Positions 45,775 to 54,038 of a DNA stretch of 64,000 nucleotides are shown here, in pieces. The stretch's first letter is position 1. Each line of letters begins with the position of its first letter. The notes beneath the pieces are model-generated. The model was given only the letters and a program-made list of their open reading frames with translations. It made no database searches and had not been told where the DNA came from. A program made the translations under genes and the position numbers. This DNA is from Roseicyclus mahoneyensis. Its GTDB lineage: Bacteria; Pseudomonadota; Alphaproteobacteria; Rhodobacterales; Rhodobacteraceae. The stretch covers positions 186,001 to 250,000 of the forward strand of contig NZ_QGGW01000004.1 of NCBI RefSeq assembly GCF_003148775.1. The letters are read 5' to 3'.

Positions 45775-46794
45775 ATGACCAGAATTCTGACCGGCGCCGC
45801 CGCGCTTGCAATGAGCGTGGCCTTCGCGCCCGCAGCCTTCGCAGACTACACCATCGGCGTCTCCAACACCGTGCAGGGCAACGGCTGGCGCGAGGAAATG
45901 ATCTGCGCGATGCGCGCGCAGGCCCTTGTCGAACCCGACGTCACCGGCCTGATCGTGGCCCACCGCAACACCGACAGCGCAGGCCAGCTCGAAGACCTCA
46001 ACAACCTGATCGAGGCGGGCGTCGATGCCATCGTCCTGAACCCGTCGAACCCCGACGCGCTCAATTCTGCGCTCGAGGCTGCCATGGCGGCGGGCATCGT
46101 CGTGGTGGCGGTTGACGCGGGCGTGACGGCGGAAGGGGCCTATATCCTGTCCAACAACCAGGAAGAATACGCCTATCTCGGCGCGCGCTGGCTCTTCGAG
46201 CAGATCGGCGGCGCGGGCGACGTGGTCTACATGCGCGGCATCGCGGGTGTTTCCGCCGACACTGACCGCCACAACGGCTTCCGCCGCGCGCTGGCGGAGT
46301 TTCCGAACGTCAACGTGGTCCACGAGGTCTTCACCGGCTGGCAGCAAGATCAGGGCAAGCAGCAGATGTTCGACTTCCTGGCCACCGGCATCCCCTTCGA
46401 CGGGGTCTGGACGAGCGGCATCGACAACGTGATCGTGGATGCCTTCGTGGAAAGCGGCGCGCCGTTGGTGCCGATCGTGGGCGCCGACAACGCGGGCTTC
46501 GTGGGCCAGCTGCAATCGGTCGAAGGTCTGGCGGGCGCCGCCGTCACCAACCCGGGATCGGTGGGTGGCGCAGGCATCGCGCTGGCCGTCGACATCCTGA
46601 ACGGCAATGCTCCGGCCAGCAACGTAGTGCTGGTCGACCCGGTCCTGTGGGACAACACCACCGAGGACGGCCGCGCCACCATCGCCGCCGCGCAGAACCC
46701 CGATCTTGACCCGGAATGGCCGGTCTCCACCCAGATCCCGGGCTGGACCGACTATACGCTGGAACAGATCATCGCCTGCGAAGGCCCCGCATAA
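45775..46794 (+). CDS. Sugar-type ABC transporter substrate-binding protein
   Basis: 339 residues from the ATG at 45775 with SD GGGAGGA. Signal peptide about 1-23 (ALAMSVAFAPAAFA then D). Type I periplasmic-binding fold of the ribose/inositol class (MocB/RbsB-like): YTIGVSNTVQGNGWREEMICAM, NLIEAGVDAIVLNPSNPDALN, VVVAVDAGVTAEGAY, GVWTSGIDNVIVDAFV. Periplasmic. A strong hairpin follows at 46809-46842, so its message can be more abundant than that of the transporter genes downstream. Confidence 0.92.
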   Translation: MTRILTGAAALAMSVAFAPAAFADYTIGVSNTVQGNGWREEMICAMRAQALVEPDVTGLIVAHRNTDSAGQLEDLNNLIEAGVDAIVLNPSNPDALNSALEAAMAAGIVVVAVDAGVTAEGAYILSNNQEEYAYLGARWLFEQIGGAGDVVYMRGIAGVSADTDRHNGFRRALAEFPNVNVVHEVFTGWQQDQGKQQMFDFLATGIPFDGVWTSGIDNVIVDAFVESGAPLVPIVGADNAGFVGQLQSVEGLAGAAVTNPGSVGGAGIALAVDILNGNAPASNVVLVDPVLWDNTTEDGRATIAAAQNPDLDPEWPVSTQIPGWTDYTLEQIIACEGPA

Positions 46795-46808
46795 GGGCTA
46801 TCGCGACC

Positions 46809-46842
46809 GCTCCGGCCCCGCCCCTCCCGCAGGGGCCGGAGC
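46809..46842 (+). terminator. Attenuator-like terminator after binding protein gene
   Basis: Perfect 11-bp stem GCTCCGGCCCC (46809-46819) and GGGGCCGGAGC (46832-46842) followed by ACCTTTTAG. It lies between the binding-protein and ATPase genes and would allow partial read-through, the usual way to raise binding-protein levels. Confidence 0.7.
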
Positions 46843-46872
46843 ACCTTTTAGTCAGAGCATGACACGGACAAG

Positions 46873-48354
46873 ATGACCGATACCCCCCTTCTGGACGCGC
46901 GCGGCGTTGCGAAAAGCTATGGCGCCGTGAAGGCCCTGACCGGCGCGCGGCTGACCGTCGCGCGAGGTGAGATCGTGGCGCTGATGGGGGCCAACGGGGC
47001 GGGCAAATCCACCTTCGTCAAGATCCTGACCGGTGCGGTCAGGCCCGACACCGGCATCATCACCATCGCGGGCCGCAGCGCGCGCATGGGCAGCCCGGCC
47101 CAGGCACGGCGCGCCGGGCTGGTGCCGGTCTATCAGGAACCCTCGTTGATCCCCGACCTCGACGTCGCCGCCAACCTGCGCCTTTGCGACACGCCCGTCG
47201 CCGCTTTCGTGGGGTGGGTGGCGGATCTCGGCATCACCGGCCTGCGTCTGACCGATCTCATCGCAGACCTGCCACTTGCGACGCTCCGCATCCTCGACCT
47301 TGCCCGCGCGCTGGCCTCGGACCCAGATGTGCTGCTGCTGGACGAAATGACCGCCGCCCTGCCGACCGACCTTGTCGAGAACGTCCTGCGCGTGGTGCGT
47401 GCCCGCGCCGATCTGGGCATGGGCGTCATCTACGTCTCGCACCGTTTTACGGAGATTTCGGCGCTCTGCGACCGCGCCACCGTGCTGCGCGACGGACGCA
47501 CCGTGGGCGACCTCCGGATCGAACCGGGTGTGGAAGATCGCGCTGTGGAACTCATGCTGGGCGAAAAGATCGCCCTCGGCGCGCGCGAAGGCGCCGCTAT
47601 CAGCGCCCGCACCGGCACCCCGCGCCTTGCCATCCGAAACCTCGCCGCTGCGCCCAAGCTCGCCGATGTGTCCTTCGACCTGCACGCGGGCGAGGTGCTG
47701 GGCGTAGTCGCGCTGGAGGGTCAGGGCCAGGACGAACTGTTCGACGTCCTCGCAGGCTTCCGCAAATCCACCGCCGGCACGCTCGAAATCGACGGCCAGC
47801 CCGCCCGCTTTGCCCACCCGTCCGAGGCCATCGCCGCGGGCCTTACATATGTGCCGGGCAACCGGGCCGATGCGCTGATGGCCGGGCGGTCGGTGCGCGA
47901 GAACATCGCGCTCCCCTTCTCCGCCCGGCCCCGCAATTGGGGCCCGATCAAGCGCAAGATGGAACGCGCCCGCACCGATGACGCCATCGCGCGGTTGCAG
48001 ATCGACACCCGCGCGCAGGGCGAGGTGCAGCGCCTGTCGGGGGGCAACCAGCAAAAGGTCACCATCGGCCGCTGGCTGGCAACCGGTGTGCAGACCCTGC
48101 TCCTGTTCGACCCCACCCGCGGCATCGACGTGCGCACCAAGCGCCAGATCTACCCGTTGGTGCGCGAGTTGGCCGAACAAGGCGCTGCCGTCCTCTTCTA
48201 CACCTCCGAACTGGCCGAGGTGAGGCTCGCCTGCGACCGCGCCATCGTCATCTTCAATGGTCGCGTGGTAGACATCATCGACGCCGCGCGAGCGGACGAG
48301 CCAACGCTGATGCGCGCCGCCTATGGCCTCACCGCGGCAAAGGGCGCCGCATGA
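46873..48354 (+). CDS. Sugar ABC transporter ATP-binding protein (RbsA/MglA class)
   Basis: 493 residues with two fused ATPase domains. Domain 1: Walker A LMGANGAGKSTFVKI, Q-loop VYQEPSLIPD, Walker B LLLDEMTAALP; its signature is degenerate (DLPLATLRILDLARAL). Domain 2 (from about 255): degenerate Walker A GVVALEGQGQDELF as usual in this class, intact LSGGNQQKVTIGRWL and LLLFDPTRGIDV. Inner face of the membrane; pairs with the two permeases downstream. Confidence 0.94.
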   Translation: MTDTPLLDARGVAKSYGAVKALTGARLTVARGEIVALMGANGAGKSTFVKILTGAVRPDTGIITIAGRSARMGSPAQARRAGLVPVYQEPSLIPDLDVAANLRLCDTPVAAFVGWVADLGITGLRLTDLIADLPLATLRILDLARALASDPDVLLLDEMTAALPTDLVENVLRVVRARADLGMGVIYVSHRFTEISALCDRATVLRDGRTVGDLRIEPGVEDRAVELMLGEKIALGAREGAAISARTGTPRLAIRNLAAAPKLADVSFDLHAGEVLGVVALEGQGQDELFDVLAGFRKSTAGTLEIDGQPARFAHPSEAIAAGLTYVPGNRADALMAGRSVRENIALPFSARPRNWGPIKRKMERARTDDAIARLQIDTRAQGEVQRLSGGNQQKVTIGRWLATGVQTLLLFDPTRGIDVRTKRQIYPLVRELAEQGAAVLFYTSELAEVRLACDRAIVIFNGRVVDIIDAARADEPTLMRAAYGLTAAKGAA

Positions 48355-49292
48355 CCGCGCTGATCCGCAAGCATGCCTGGGTCATCGGCCTCGCGGTGCT
48401 GCTCGCGCTGCTGCTGGCCCTGACCAAGCTGATCCAGCCCAATTTCGGCGCGCCGGGGCTGGAAAGCCTCGCGCGCTCCGCCCTGCCCTTCGCCTTCGCC
48501 ACCGCCGCCATGGCCGTCGTCGTCATCGTCGGCGGCATCGACCTCTCCGTCGCCTCCATGATGGCCGTCTGCGCCGTCACCGCCGCCGTCCTGATGGAAC
48601 GCATGGCGGGCGTCCCCGCCCTGATGATCGTGCTGGCCGTCGGGCTCGCCATGGGACTCGTCAACGGCGCGCTCATCGTGTTGACCCGCGTGCCCGACAT
48701 CGTGGTGACGCTCGCCATGCTATTCGTCTGGGAGGGCATGGCGCTGCTGATCCTGTCCTCGCCGGGCGGGTCGGTCGCGCCATGGCTCAGCGGCGCGACC
48801 CGTGGCCCATTCCTGATCGACGGGTTGCCGATGGCGCTGGTCATCATGGCACTCGCCATCGCAATCGTCTGGCTTCCCATCCGCCGCTCGAAACTCGGTC
48901 TCGCGATCTACGCCACCGGCTCCGACCCGCTGGCCGCTTTCCGCTCGGGCGTGGCCGTCGACCGTACCAAGATCATCGCCTACGGCATTTGCGGCCTCTT
49001 CTGCGCCATGGGCGGCCTCAGTCTTGCGGCGCTCACCGGCATTGGCGAACCCGTGCCCGGCCCCTATCTGATGGCCTCCGTCGCCGCCGTGGTGCTGGGC
49101 GGCGTGGTGCTGGGCGGCGGCAAGGGGGGGCTTCTCGGCTCCATCATCGCCGTGTTCATCCTGCGCATCATCCGCACCATCCTGACCCTGATGGCGATCG
49201 ACCCCAATGTCACCACCATCGTGGAGGGAGTCATCATGGTGGGCGTGGTGATGCTCGGCACCGCCCTGACCCTGAGGGGAGCGCGCCGATGA
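48351..49292 (+). CDS. Sugar ABC transporter permease 1 (RbsC class)
   Basis: 313 residues, ATGA overlap with the ATPase. About eight to ten hydrophobic segments and the family markers VVVIVGGIDLSVASMMAV, GLVNGALIVLTRVPDIVVTLAML, and VAAVVLGGVVLGGGKGGLLGSI. Inner membrane. Forms the channel with permease 2. Confidence 0.93.
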   Translation: MTALIRKHAWVIGLAVLLALLLALTKLIQPNFGAPGLESLARSALPFAFATAAMAVVVIVGGIDLSVASMMAVCAVTAAVLMERMAGVPALMIVLAVGLAMGLVNGALIVLTRVPDIVVTLAMLFVWEGMALLILSSPGGSVAPWLSGATRGPFLIDGLPMALVIMALAIAIVWLPIRRSKLGLAIYATGSDPLAAFRSGVAVDRTKIIAYGICGLFCAMGGLSLAALTGIGEPVPGPYLMASVAAVVLGGVVLGGGKGGLLGSIIAVFILRIIRTILTLMAIDPNVTTIVEGVIMVGVVMLGTALTLRGARR

Positions 49293-50302
49293 GCCCGACC
49301 GACACCGACACGACTCCGCCGCTCGCCCGCCTCGGCCGCATTCTGCGCGACAATCCGATCATTCCGCTGATCGCATTTTTGCTGCTGCTCGTCGTGGCGC
49401 TGGAATTCATGCGCCCCGGCATCGTCATGCCGATCCGGGCGGGGCGCGAGGGGCTGATTTCGAGCTTCTGGCTGGGCAATCTGATCAAGTTCGCCATCCC
49501 GCTCGCCATGCTGGCTGCCTGTCAGGTGCTGACCATGCTGACGGCGGGGATCGACCTGTCCGTCGGCGTCGTCGCCACCGTCGCGGCCTTCGTCTGTGCC
49601 ACGCTGTCGTCCACGCTGGGCGTGCCGCAAGCGGTGATGATCGCGCTGGCCACGGGCTTTGTCGTGGGGCTGGTCAACGGCTTTGGCGTGGGCATCGTGC
49701 GGGTGCATCCGCTGATCATGACGCTGGGAACCGGGCTGATCGCCACCGGCTGCCTGCAGGTCTACCAGCGCTTCACCATCAACACCGGCACGCTCATCCC
49801 TCCCTTCCTCGAATGGCTGGGCACGGGCCGCACATGGGGCATGCCCAACGGGTTGTTCCTGTTTGTGCCGTTTGCGATCTTCATCATCTGGCTGATGCGC
49901 TCCACCGGCTTCGGTCGGCTCTTGTTCGCGCTCGGCTCGAACGAGAAAGCCGCGAAACTCTCGGGCGTGAAATCCTGGCAGGTTCTCATGGCGCTTTATG
50001 CGCTTTCGGGCCTGATCGCGGCACTGGCGGGGCTTCTCTATCTCGGCATGATCCGCACGCCGTCGCTCAACCTCGCCAACCCGCTCCTGTTGCCCTCGGT
50101 CGCCGCGGCCGTCATCGGCGGCACCTCGATCTTCGGCGGGCGCGGCAGTTTCGCAGGCGCCATCATCGGCGCACTGATCTTGCGCGTGATCGACACGATG
50201 CTGACGTTGTTGCAGATGCCCGAGGGCGCACGCACGGCCATGTTCGGCCTCATCATCCTCGCCGTCACGGCGCTTTACGTCCGGATCACCGGCACGAAAT
50301 AG
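49289..50302 (+). CDS. Sugar ABC transporter permease 2 (RbsC class)
   Basis: 337 residues from the ATG at 49289 (4-bp overlap with permease 1). Polar N-terminus, then hydrophobic segments with MLTAGIDLSVGVVATVAAF, GLVNGFGVGIVRVHPLIMTLGTGLI, ALGSNEKAAKLSGVK and VIGGTSIFGGRGSFAGAIIGAL. The long antisense frame over this gene is a composition artefact. Confidence 0.93.
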   Translation: MSPTDTDTTPPLARLGRILRDNPIIPLIAFLLLLVVALEFMRPGIVMPIRAGREGLISSFWLGNLIKFAIPLAMLAACQVLTMLTAGIDLSVGVVATVAAFVCATLSSTLGVPQAVMIALATGFVVGLVNGFGVGIVRVHPLIMTLGTGLIATGCLQVYQRFTINTGTLIPPFLEWLGTGRTWGMPNGLFLFVPFAIFIIWLMRSTGFGRLLFALGSNEKAAKLSGVKSWQVLMALYALSGLIAALAGLLYLGMIRTPSLNLANPLLLPSVAAAVIGGTSIFGGRGSFAGAIIGALILRVIDTMLTLLQMPEGARTAMFGLIILAVTALYVRITGTK

Positions 50303-50314
50303 AAAGGACATTCC

Positions 50315-51385
50315 ATGGTGCGCATCGTCGGCATCAGCTTTGACCACATGCACATGGGCGATCTGTTGCGGCTGGTCCATGCCCACCCCGACGCCGAAAT
50401 CGCGGGCCTTTTCGACCCCGACCTCGCCAAGATGCGCACCGTGGCCGCCCCCTTCGACCTTCCCCCCGACCGCTTCTTCACCGATTTCGACGCCTGCATG
50501 GCGGCCGGCCCCTATGACATGGCGATCCTGTGCGCCGCCACCGCCGACCACGCCGATTACGTCGAACGCCTCGCGCCCCACGGGGTCCATGTCTTTGTGG
50601 AAAAACCCTTCGCCGCCAGCGTCGGGGATGCCCGCCGCATGATCAAGGCGATGGACGGCACCGGCAAACAGATGGCGATCAACTGGCCGCTCCGCTGGGT
50701 CGAAAGCCATGTCACCGCAAAGCGCCTGATCGACGAGGGGATGATCGGCGAATTGCGTGAGGTCCATTTCTACGACGGCAATCGCGGGCCTCTGTATCAT
50801 CTCGCCGACAAGGTCGAGGTCAGCCCGGAGGAGGTCGAGCGCCAGAAGCCCGACAGCTGGTGGTACAAACGCGCCTCTGGCGGCGGCTCGCTCCTCGATT
50901 ACATGGGCTATGGCGCCACGCTCGGCACCTGGTTCATGAACGGAGAAGCGCCGCTGGAGGTCACTTGCGTCGTGGACGAGGCCCCCGGCATCGAGGTCGA
51001 CCAGCACGCCATCGCAATCTGCCGCTACGCCCGGGGCCTGAGCAAATTGGAAACCCGCTGGGGCACCTTTACCGACCCCTGGACGCACCAGCCCCAACCC
51101 ACCTGCGGCTTCACCTTTGTCGGCACGGGCGGCACCATCGCCTCGCCCGATTATGCGCGCGCGGTCACGGTCCAGACCCGCGCGCGGCCTGAACGGCACG
51201 AGATCGCGGTTGATGCCCTGCCCGTGGGCGAAGGCAACGCCATCGATTACGTGCTGGGCTGTCTCGCACGAGGGGAACCTGTCACCGGCCCGCTCGCCCC
51301 CGCGCTCTGCCTCACCGCCCAGCGCATCGTCGACACCGCCGCCCTGTCTGCCGCAAAGAGGCGCACGCTGGAGCTGATCCCATGA
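50315..51385 (+). CDS. Gfo/Idh/MocA-family oxidoreductase 2 (divergent nucleotide motif)
   Basis: 356 residues with SD AAAGGA upstream of the ATG at 50315. It starts VRIVGISFDHMHMGDLLRLV, so the expected GxGxxG is replaced by GISFDHMHMG; NAD binding may be altered. The conserved lysine is present in VFVEKPFAAS and the C-terminal domain includes GGGSLLDYMGYGATLGTWF. Family role: sugar or cyclitol dehydrogenase, possibly acting on a different substrate or acting structurally. Confidence 0.85.
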   Translation: MVRIVGISFDHMHMGDLLRLVHAHPDAEIAGLFDPDLAKMRTVAAPFDLPPDRFFTDFDACMAAGPYDMAILCAATADHADYVERLAPHGVHVFVEKPFAASVGDARRMIKAMDGTGKQMAINWPLRWVESHVTAKRLIDEGMIGELREVHFYDGNRGPLYHLADKVEVSPEEVERQKPDSWWYKRASGGGSLLDYMGYGATLGTWFMNGEAPLEVTCVVDEAPGIEVDQHAIAICRYARGLSKLETRWGTFTDPWTHQPQPTCGFTFVGTGGTIASPDYARAVTVQTRARPERHEIAVDALPVGEGNAIDYVLGCLARGEPVTGPLAPALCLTAQRIVDTAALSAAKRRTLELIP

Positions 51386-52506
51386 GCGACGTCACCAAGG
51401 ACGCGGGCAACACCGACACCTATGCCCTGAAATCCGCCACCCTGCCCGAGATCACCGCCCCCGACCTCCCCTACCGCCCGCCGATGCCGCGCAGCTACCG
51501 CCCCCGTATCGGGATGATCGGCACAGGCGGCATCTCCGCCAGCCACCTCGACGCCTACCGCACCGCCGGGTGGGAGGTGGCGGCCCTGTGGAACCGCACC
51601 CGGCCCAAGGCCGAGGCAAAGGCGGCAGAGTTTTGCCCCGCCGCCCGGATCGAGGATGACTGGCACGACATGCTCGCCGACAGCGAAATCGACGTGATCG
51701 ACGTGACGCTGCACCCCGAACACCGCGCCCCGATCATCCGCGCTGCCCTCCACGCGGGCAAGCATGTGCTGAGCCAGAAACCCTTCGTCACCGACCTCGA
51801 CGTGGGGCTCGACCTCGTCAAACTGGCCGAGGATCGGGGCCTCCACCTCGCCGTCAACCAAAACGGTCGTTGGGCCCCCCACAAGGCCTGGATGCGCGCG
51901 GCGGTCTCGGCGGGGCTGATCGGCGACGTGATATCCGCCCATGTCCGCATCCACTGGAACCACGGCTGGACCGCAGGCACGCCTTTCGATGCGATCGAGG
52001 ACCTGATCCTCTACGATTTCGGCGTCCACTGGTTCGACTTCATCGCCTCTGTCACCGGCGACCGGGCGCAAAGCGTCTTCGCCACTTCGGCCCCGGCTCG
52101 TGGTCAGGCCAACAAGGTGCCGCTGCTGGCCCAGGCAATGGTGCGGCTCGAGGGCGGGCAGGCGAGCCTCGTCTTCGACGGCGGTGCGGCTCACGGGCCC
52201 CGCGACACGAGCTTCATCGGCGGCACCTCGGGCAGCCTTTTGTCGGACGGCCCGGACCTTGGCGCGCAGACGGTGACACTCACCACGGCCCAAGGGATCG
52301 GCCGGCCCCAACTCGAAGGCCAATGGTTCAACGACGGTTTCCGCGGCACGATGGGCGAGTTGCTCTGCGCGATCGAGGAAGGCCGCGCGCCGTCCAACAG
52401 CGCACGCGGCAACCTTCACTCGCTTGCCATGGCCTTTGCCGCCGTCAGATCCCGCATCACGGGGCAGGAGGTCGCGGTCGGCGCGGCAAGGCGGCTGGAA
52501 AGCTGA
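51382..52506 (+). CDS. Gfo/Idh/MocA-family oxidoreductase 3
   Basis: 374 residues, ATGA overlap with the upstream paralogue. N-terminal extension of about 35 residues, then IGMIGTGGISASHLDAYRTAG (intact GxGxxG), IDVTLHPEHRAPIIRAAL, VLSQKPFVTD (QKP instead of EKP; Lys kept) and a C-terminal DLILYDFGVHWFDFIASV. Last gene of the long operon that starts at 42899. Two adjacent dehydrogenases may do sequential or reverse oxidation-reduction steps, as in inositol epimerisation. Confidence 0.87.
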   Translation: MSDVTKDAGNTDTYALKSATLPEITAPDLPYRPPMPRSYRPRIGMIGTGGISASHLDAYRTAGWEVAALWNRTRPKAEAKAAEFCPAARIEDDWHDMLADSEIDVIDVTLHPEHRAPIIRAALHAGKHVLSQKPFVTDLDVGLDLVKLAEDRGLHLAVNQNGRWAPHKAWMRAAVSAGLIGDVISAHVRIHWNHGWTAGTPFDAIEDLILYDFGVHWFDFIASVTGDRAQSVFATSAPARGQANKVPLLAQAMVRLEGGQASLVFDGGAAHGPRDTSFIGGTSGSLLSDGPDLGAQTVTLTTAQGIGRPQLEGQWFNDGFRGTMGELLCAIEEGRAPSNSARGNLHSLAMAFAAVRSRITGQEVAVGAARRLES

Positions 52507-52911
52507 GCGACGCGGGGTTTGCGCCGGCTCCGCCGTCGACGCTTTGGTCTTGCGCCGGCTCCGCCGTCGCCCGGGCGCGAAACATGCGTTTCGCGCGCCT
52601 GTGGTGGCCGATGCGCATTCATTTCGGACCTGCGCGGATGGCGGGCTCGGATGCCTCCGGCGGCCATATTTTTCGGGATGAAGATGCTGCCGCCGTTCAC
52701 CGATCATTAAGGTTAACGTTCCATGGTGAGCCCACGGTACAGGCAGCCATGCCGATGACCGTGGATGGAGATGCACATCCTCCCCGGTGAAGCCCAAAGG
52801 GATAGCCGGGGAGGATGTCGCGCAACATGGCCATCTTCATCCTCCAAGTATGGCCGCCGGAGGCATCCCACGGCCCAACCCGCACACCCTCGGACAGGAT
52901 CGCCCCAGGCC
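52507..52911. repeat. 405-bp intergenic region with nested inverted repeats
   Basis: No gene. From left to right: a direct repeat TGCGCCGGCTCCGCCGTCG at 52520-52538 and 52551-52569; a hairpin GCGCGAAAC/GTTTCGCGC (52575-52583, 52588-52596, 4-nt loop), probably the operon terminator; a perfect 20-bp inverted repeat, 52649-52668 against 52849-52868 (core GCCTCCGGCGGCCATA), extended by imperfect GATGAAGATG arms; and inside it a 13-bp inverted repeat at 52775-52787 and 52806-52818 with an 18-nt loop. It separates the plus-strand operon from the minus-strand SIS gene and may act as a bidirectional terminator. Confidence 0.8.
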
Positions 52912-53934
52912 TCAGGTCGTCTCCGTCACCTTTTTCAGGTGCCGCGGCACATCCGGGTTCAGCCCGCGCGCCACCGCCAGTCCTTCGATCATCGCGTAGA
53001 AACTGACGATCAGCGCCAGCGGGTCGCACAGCGGATGCCCCGTGCGCACAACCGGCAGCGCCCGGGCCGATGTCACCCGCGACGTGGTGGCGAAAACCGC
53101 CGCGCCCTTGCCCGCCAGAGCATCGGCCACCTCTGCCAGCGCCCCCTCGGCCGCGTCGGCGGCAGCGAAGGCCAGCACCGGGAACCCGCGCTCCACGATC
53201 GACACCGGCCCGTGCAGCACCTCGGCCGAGGAATAGCTCTCGGCATGCACCTGGCAGACTTCCTTGAACTTCAGCGCCGCCTCGTTCGACATCGCCCAGG
53301 ACGGTCCCCGCCCCAACGTGTAGATCGACCCTGCCCTGAGCGCCTCGGACACCGGCGACCAGTCGACATGCCGCGCCCGGTCCAGCGCCTCGGGCAGCGC
53401 CCGGATCGCGGCCAGCAGCGCCGCATCCCCCTTGACCTCCGCCATCAGCCACAGGCCCGCGAGCGCCGAGGTCACGAAGGTCTTGGTCGCCGCCACCGAC
53501 AGCTCCGGCCCGGCACAGATGTCGATCACGCGCTCTGCCGTCCCTGCCAGCCTTGATCCCGCATCATTGGTGAGCGCGACCGTCAGCGCGCCGCCTGCGC
53601 GCGCCGAGCGGGTCATCTCCATGATGTCCGGGCTTTGGCCCGATTGCGACACCGACAGGCACAGCGCCCCCGCCACCCTCAGCCGCGCCCCGTAGATCGA
53701 CGCCACCGACGGCCCGACCGAAGCGACAGGCAGCCCCAGCAGAAGTTCCGAGGCATATTTGAGATAGGTGCAGGCATGATCCGAGGAGCCCCGCGCCACC
53801 GTCATGACAAACCTCGGATCGGCGGCGCGCACCGCTTGTGCCGTGGCTGCAATGGGGCCTGCGCCCCGCTCCAGCAGGCGGGCGGCGGCCTGCGGGATCT
53901 CGGCGATTTCCTGGGCCATCAGCGTATCGGTCAT
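52912..53934 (-). CDS. SIS-domain sugar isomerase/deaminase (AgaS/NagB-II-like)
   Basis: 340 residues with two SIS domains. Domain 1: FVMTVARGSSDHACTYLKY, LCLSVSQSGQSPDIMEM, ELSVAATKTFVTSALAGLWL. Domain 2: IYTLGRGPSWAMSNEAALKFKEVCQVHAESYSSAEVLHGPVS (the GlmS-like signature), GHPLCDPLALIVSFYAMIE. This is the GlmS C-terminal/NagB-II group, which isomerises or deaminates amino sugar phosphates. Its presence by a cyclitol-type cluster hints at an amino-substituted substrate. Divergent from Gfo/Idh 4. Confidence 0.88.
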   Translation of the reverse strand: MTDTLMAQEIAEIPQAAARLLERGAGPIAATAQAVRAADPRFVMTVARGSSDHACTYLKYASELLLGLPVASVGPSVASIYGARLRVAGALCLSVSQSGQSPDIMEMTRSARAGGALTVALTNDAGSRLAGTAERVIDICAGPELSVAATKTFVTSALAGLWLMAEVKGDAALLAAIRALPEALDRARHVDWSPVSEALRAGSIYTLGRGPSWAMSNEAALKFKEVCQVHAESYSSAEVLHGPVSIVERGFPVLAFAAADAAEGALAEVADALAGKGAAVFATTSRVTSARALPVVRTGHPLCDPLALIVSFYAMIEGLAVARGLNPDVPRHLKKVTETT

Positions 53935-54038
53935 GGGCGGTCTCCTTCGCGCGGAACCTGCCCGCGCGGCGTCGGAATGTCCACCGCTTGCACCCCGCGC
54001 CCACCCCCGTCATCGTGGCGCAAATCAAAGGGGGATGG

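Noticed and set aside
46852-48180. 442-residue open frame on the minus strand
   Set aside because: Antisense to the ABC ATPase with Walker and signature motifs on the plus strand.
49064-51199. 711-residue open frame on the minus strand
   Set aside because: It is antisense to a permease and a Gfo/Idh gene with clear motifs; its sequence is low-complexity His/Arg/Asp-rich, typical of a shadow frame in GC-rich DNA.
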